DNA of 7,593 bases. Origin: Nitratiruptor sp. Its GTDB lineage: Bacteria > Campylobacterota > Campylobacteria > Campylobacterales > Nitratiruptoraceae. Both the position numbers and the translations under genes were made by a program. The stretch spans positions 1 through 7,593 of the forward strand of contig WGBB01000093.1 of the NCBI GenBank assembly GCA_015494505.1, read 5' to 3'. Below the pieces are notes generated by a model. That model had not been told where the DNA came from. It did not search any database and was given only the letters and a program-made list of their open reading frames with translations. Of this stretch, positions 5,769 through 7,593 are shown piece after piece (position 1 is the stretch's first letter; each line of letters begins with the position of its first letter).

Positions 5769-7012
5769 TGCGATACTACAATGTACAGGTTTTGGCGAAG
5801 GGAAAAAAGCAAACCCTTCTTATTAGTTCCGAAAACAAAAGGGAGGCCCTGGAAAAGGCCAAACTCAAAAGCAGTGGCATCGTAGTGCGCATCGAGGAGA
5901 CTTCGATGCCCGTGGAGGAGAAGTTCAAAGCTCTTAAAAACGAGCTGCTCTCTTATAAAAAGAGTAAAATCAAACGACAACATCTTATCGCAACTATTCG
6001 CCAACTAGCCGTTATGGCCAATGCCGGTATTCCTATTCACGATGCACTGACCGAGATAGCCAACTCCACGCAAAATGCACAGCTCAAAGCACTGCTAGAA
6101 GACGTAGCGGAAAATATCAATGCAGGTATCAGTCTTTCTCAAGCGATGGAGAAATACAAAGACCAAGTGGGTACGCTCACTATCACCATGCTCAAACTGG
6201 GTGAGCAAACAGGTGACATGGCATACGCCTTGTTCACTCTTGCCGGAATCCTTGAGCAGATAGACGAAAACGTACGCAAATTCAAAAAGGCGATTCGCTA
6301 TCCCCTTATCACTATGACGGCGATGGCTATCGCCTTTACAATACTGATTAGCTATGTAGTGCCCAAATTCAAGTCGATTTTCGACAAATTCCATGCAGAA
6401 TTGCCACTCCCTACGCGCATCCTTTTGGGGCTGGAGCATCTTTTCAATACCTACGGCCTCTATGTCCTCGCCGGGTTGGTCATAGTTATATTCCTCACCA
6501 TTTTTAGCTACAAGACCAATCCCGATTTCAAGCGCAAACTCGATACGCTCTTTTTAAAACTCTACCTTCTCAAAGATATCATCTACTACTCTCAGCTCAA
6601 TCGTTTCATGCTCATCTTTTCTGAGTTGGTCAAGGCAGGGATTCCGGTAGTAGATGCACTGGACAACTCCATCTCCATGATAGACAACACGTACATCAAA
6701 GAGAAGCTCGAAATCGTCAAAAACATGGTGGAAAAGGGTTCTTCCATCGGAGATGCCTTTGAGCAGACGGGGCTTTTTGAAAATATGATAATCCAGATGA
6801 TTACGGCCGGTGAAGCGAGTGGACAGCTTGATGCGATGCTAGCTAAAATTACAGAATACTACGGTATGAAATTTGACTATATACTTGACAATCTCTCTAG
6901 CTACATAGAGCCTATTATGCTGGCTATCATTGCGGCTATGGTACTCTTGCTGGCACTCGGTATATTCTTGCCGATGTGGGATATGGCAAAAGTGGTGGGC
7001 GGTCAGCACTAA
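5768..7012 (+). CDS. ctsF: GspF/MshG/CtsF-type inner-membrane platform protein
   Basis: This 414-residue polytopic protein is the inner-membrane platform on which the assembly ATPase acts. Residues 1-45 form a small N-terminal cytoplasmic domain usual in GspF. Two copies of the GspF cytoplasmic helical domain follow, at about 73-195 and 276-398. Each has the family pattern of an RQLAVMANAGIPI-like opening (first copy 78-90; second FSELVKAGIPVVDAL at 284-298) and a G-E-x-(T/S)-G signature (GEQTGD at 145-150, GEASGQ at 348-353). Membrane helices lie at about 178-198, 230-247 and 382-402. GAGG at 5759-5762 is 5 bases upstream, and the ATG overlaps the ATPase stop by one base, so ATPase and platform are produced together. 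It is the last gene of the plus-strand string and its stop overlaps that of the convergent helicase gene. Both domains and all helices are intact. Confidence 0.95.
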   Translation: MRYYNVQVLAKGKKQTLLISSENKREALEKAKLKSSGIVVRIEETSMPVEEKFKALKNELLSYKKSKIKRQHLIATIRQLAVMANAGIPIHDALTEIANSTQNAQLKALLEDVAENINAGISLSQAMEKYKDQVGTLTITMLKLGEQTGDMAYALFTLAGILEQIDENVRKFKKAIRYPLITMTAMAIAFTILISYVVPKFKSIFDKFHAELPLPTRILLGLEHLFNTYGLYVLAGLVIVIFLTIFSYKTNPDFKRKLDTLFLKLYLLKDIIYYSQLNRFMLIFSELVKAGIPVVDALDNSISMIDNTYIKEKLEIVKNMVEKGSSIGDAFEQTGLFENMIIQMITAGEASGQLDAMLAKITEYYGMKFDYILDNLSSYIEPIMLAIIAAMVLLLALGIFLPMWDMAKVVGGQH

Positions 7013-7593
7013 TCCACCAGCCCCGCCTCGCGCAAGAATCGTGAGGGCAGGAACTCCTGCTTTTTGATGCGGTCATATTTGGCGTAGCTCAGATACAAAA
7101 TCTCCTTCGCACGTGTCACAGCCACGTAAAAGAGCCTTCTTTCTTCTTCTATCGAGCCTCCCTTTGAAGCGAGTTTGAGATTGGGAAAGCGCCCTTCCAT
7201 CAAATCCACTACATAGACTTCGCGAAACTCCAAGCCTTTGCTGGCATGGACCGTAAGCAGATTCACCCCCTCCCCTTGTGCCATCTCGCTGCTTCCTAGC
7301 ACCATGGCGTTATAGAAACGGTAGACATCTTCATAGCCACGTGCCAAATGCTCTACCAGTGCTACGCGCCGTTTGATGCGCTCCATCGCTTCATGAAAAA
7401 GTGCGGAATCTATACTTCCATCCTTACGTTTGGCTCTATTGGTAGCGAGCGTCTCTATAATATTATTGTATATAAATGAATCTTTGATAGCTGCTACGTA
7501 GCTTTCCGGCCGTTTGATGCGGTGTCTAAAAAGCATGGCGAGGTCTTCGAGATAGCGTGCACCTTCTAGCGAGAGCTTGGGATGGACTAAGAT
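7009..7593 (-). CDS. UvrD/Rep-family ATP-dependent DNA helicase, C-terminal part (partial)
   Basis: The reverse strand is open from the window edge at 7593 down to a TAG stop (CTA at 7009-7011), giving 194 residues of a C-terminus. Reading continues upstream of the internal Met at 7536 without a stop (ILVHPKLSLEGARYLEDLAM), so that Met is not the start and the gene runs out of the window. Superfamily 1A helicase motifs are clear: the motif V region VNLLTVHASKGLEF at residues 110-123 of the visible part, followed by EVYVVDLMEGRFPN at 125-138, and motif VI EERRLFYVAVTRAKE at 150-164, with the arginine that contacts ATP phosphates. These proteins unwind DNA 3' to 5' in repair and replication restart. 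Upstream motifs (Walker A, motifs II-IV) lie outside the window, so UvrD, Rep and PcrA cannot be told apart. The tail ends soon after motif VI, without the long C-terminal extension of E. coli UvrD. It is probably a convergent neighbour unrelated to the pilus cluster. Confidence 0.92.
   Translation of the reverse strand: MLVHPKLSLEGARYLEDLAMLFRHRIKRPESYVAAIKDSFIYNNIIETLATNRAKRKDGSIDSALFHEAMERIKRRVALVEHLARGYEDVYRFYNAMVLGSSEMAQGEGVNLLTVHASKGLEFREVYVVDLMEGRFPNLKLASKGGSIEEERRLFYVAVTRAKEILYLSYAKYDRIKKQEFLPSRFLREAGLVD

Larger units (their letters stand above)
3..7012 (+). other. Probable operon: MSHA/cts-type pilus or transformation gene string
   Basis: Eight plus-strand genes follow each other with junctions of -19, +2, -11, -8, -4, +4 (with the 4026 start) and -1 bases. 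No gap is large enough for a promoter or terminator, so one transcript starting upstream of the window is the simplest reading. The product order PilO-like, MshK-like, secretin, AAA ATPase, TPR membrane protein, (extra gene), assembly ATPase, platform protein matches mshJ-K-L-M-N-E-G of Vibrio and, as recalled, ctsR-D-P-X-E-F of Campylobacter jejuni. The short overlaps imply coupled translation and balanced subunit levels. Confidence 0.85.

Noticed and set aside
6993..7019. Inverted repeat TGGTGG...CCACCA as a bidirectional terminator
   Set aside because: The stem is only 6 bp around a loop of about 15 bases, and neither strand has a T-run after it. It is no better than chance in coding sequence.
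7534..7536. Minus-strand ATG at 7536 as the helicase start
   Set aside because: The frame stays open upstream to the window edge and encodes sequence that reads naturally into the protein, while a 175-residue product would lack the Walker A and most helicase motifs.
1..7593. Mobile element, CRISPR array, tRNA/rRNA or recent horizontal transfer
   Set aside because: No transposase, integrase, direct-repeat array, tRNA-like fold or sharp change in base composition was seen. The genes fit a stable chromosomal operon.

Overview
This window reads as chromosomal DNA from a Campylobacterota (epsilonproteobacterial) species, perhaps a free-living sulfur- or hydrogen-oxidising lineage. The grounds are A+T-leaning but moderate base composition, tightly packed overlapping genes, and a gene order matching the competence/transformation (cts) cluster of Campylobacter and the MSHA pilus cluster of Vibrio. 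The genus is inferred from general resemblance, not from a marker gene.

Layout: positions 3-7012 on the plus strand hold one dense gene string with almost no intergenic DNA. In order they are: the end of a PilO/MshJ-like inner-membrane protein (3-140); a small, very basic exported MshK/CtsR-position protein (122-553); an MshL/CtsD-type outer-membrane secretin (556-2025); an ExeA/MshM/CtsP-type AAA ATPase (2015-2788); a single-pass membrane protein with TPR-like repeats in the MshN/CtsX position (2781-3488); a small exported protein I do not recognise (3485-4021); a GspE/MshE/CtsE-type assembly ATPase (about 4026-5768); and a GspF/MshG/CtsF-type polytopic platform protein (5768-7012). On the minus strand, 7009-7593 is the C-terminal part of a UvrD/Rep-family superfamily 1 helicase, cut by the window edge. 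Its stop codon overlaps the stop codon of the platform protein gene.

Working together, the plus-strand genes encode most of a type IV pilus / type II secretion-like envelope machine. The secretin forms the outer-membrane gate. The PilO-like and MshK-like proteins form part of the alignment complex. The hexameric ATPase drives pseudopilin movement through the platform protein. The small AAA ATPase and its membrane TPR partner are accessory. In Campylobacter the equivalent cluster is needed for natural transformation, so DNA uptake is the favoured role; a surface pilus is the alternative. No pilin, prepilin peptidase or retraction ATPase lies in the window. No RNA genes, CRISPR arrays, mobile elements, clear promoters or clear terminators were seen, and no stretch over 300 bases lacks a gene.
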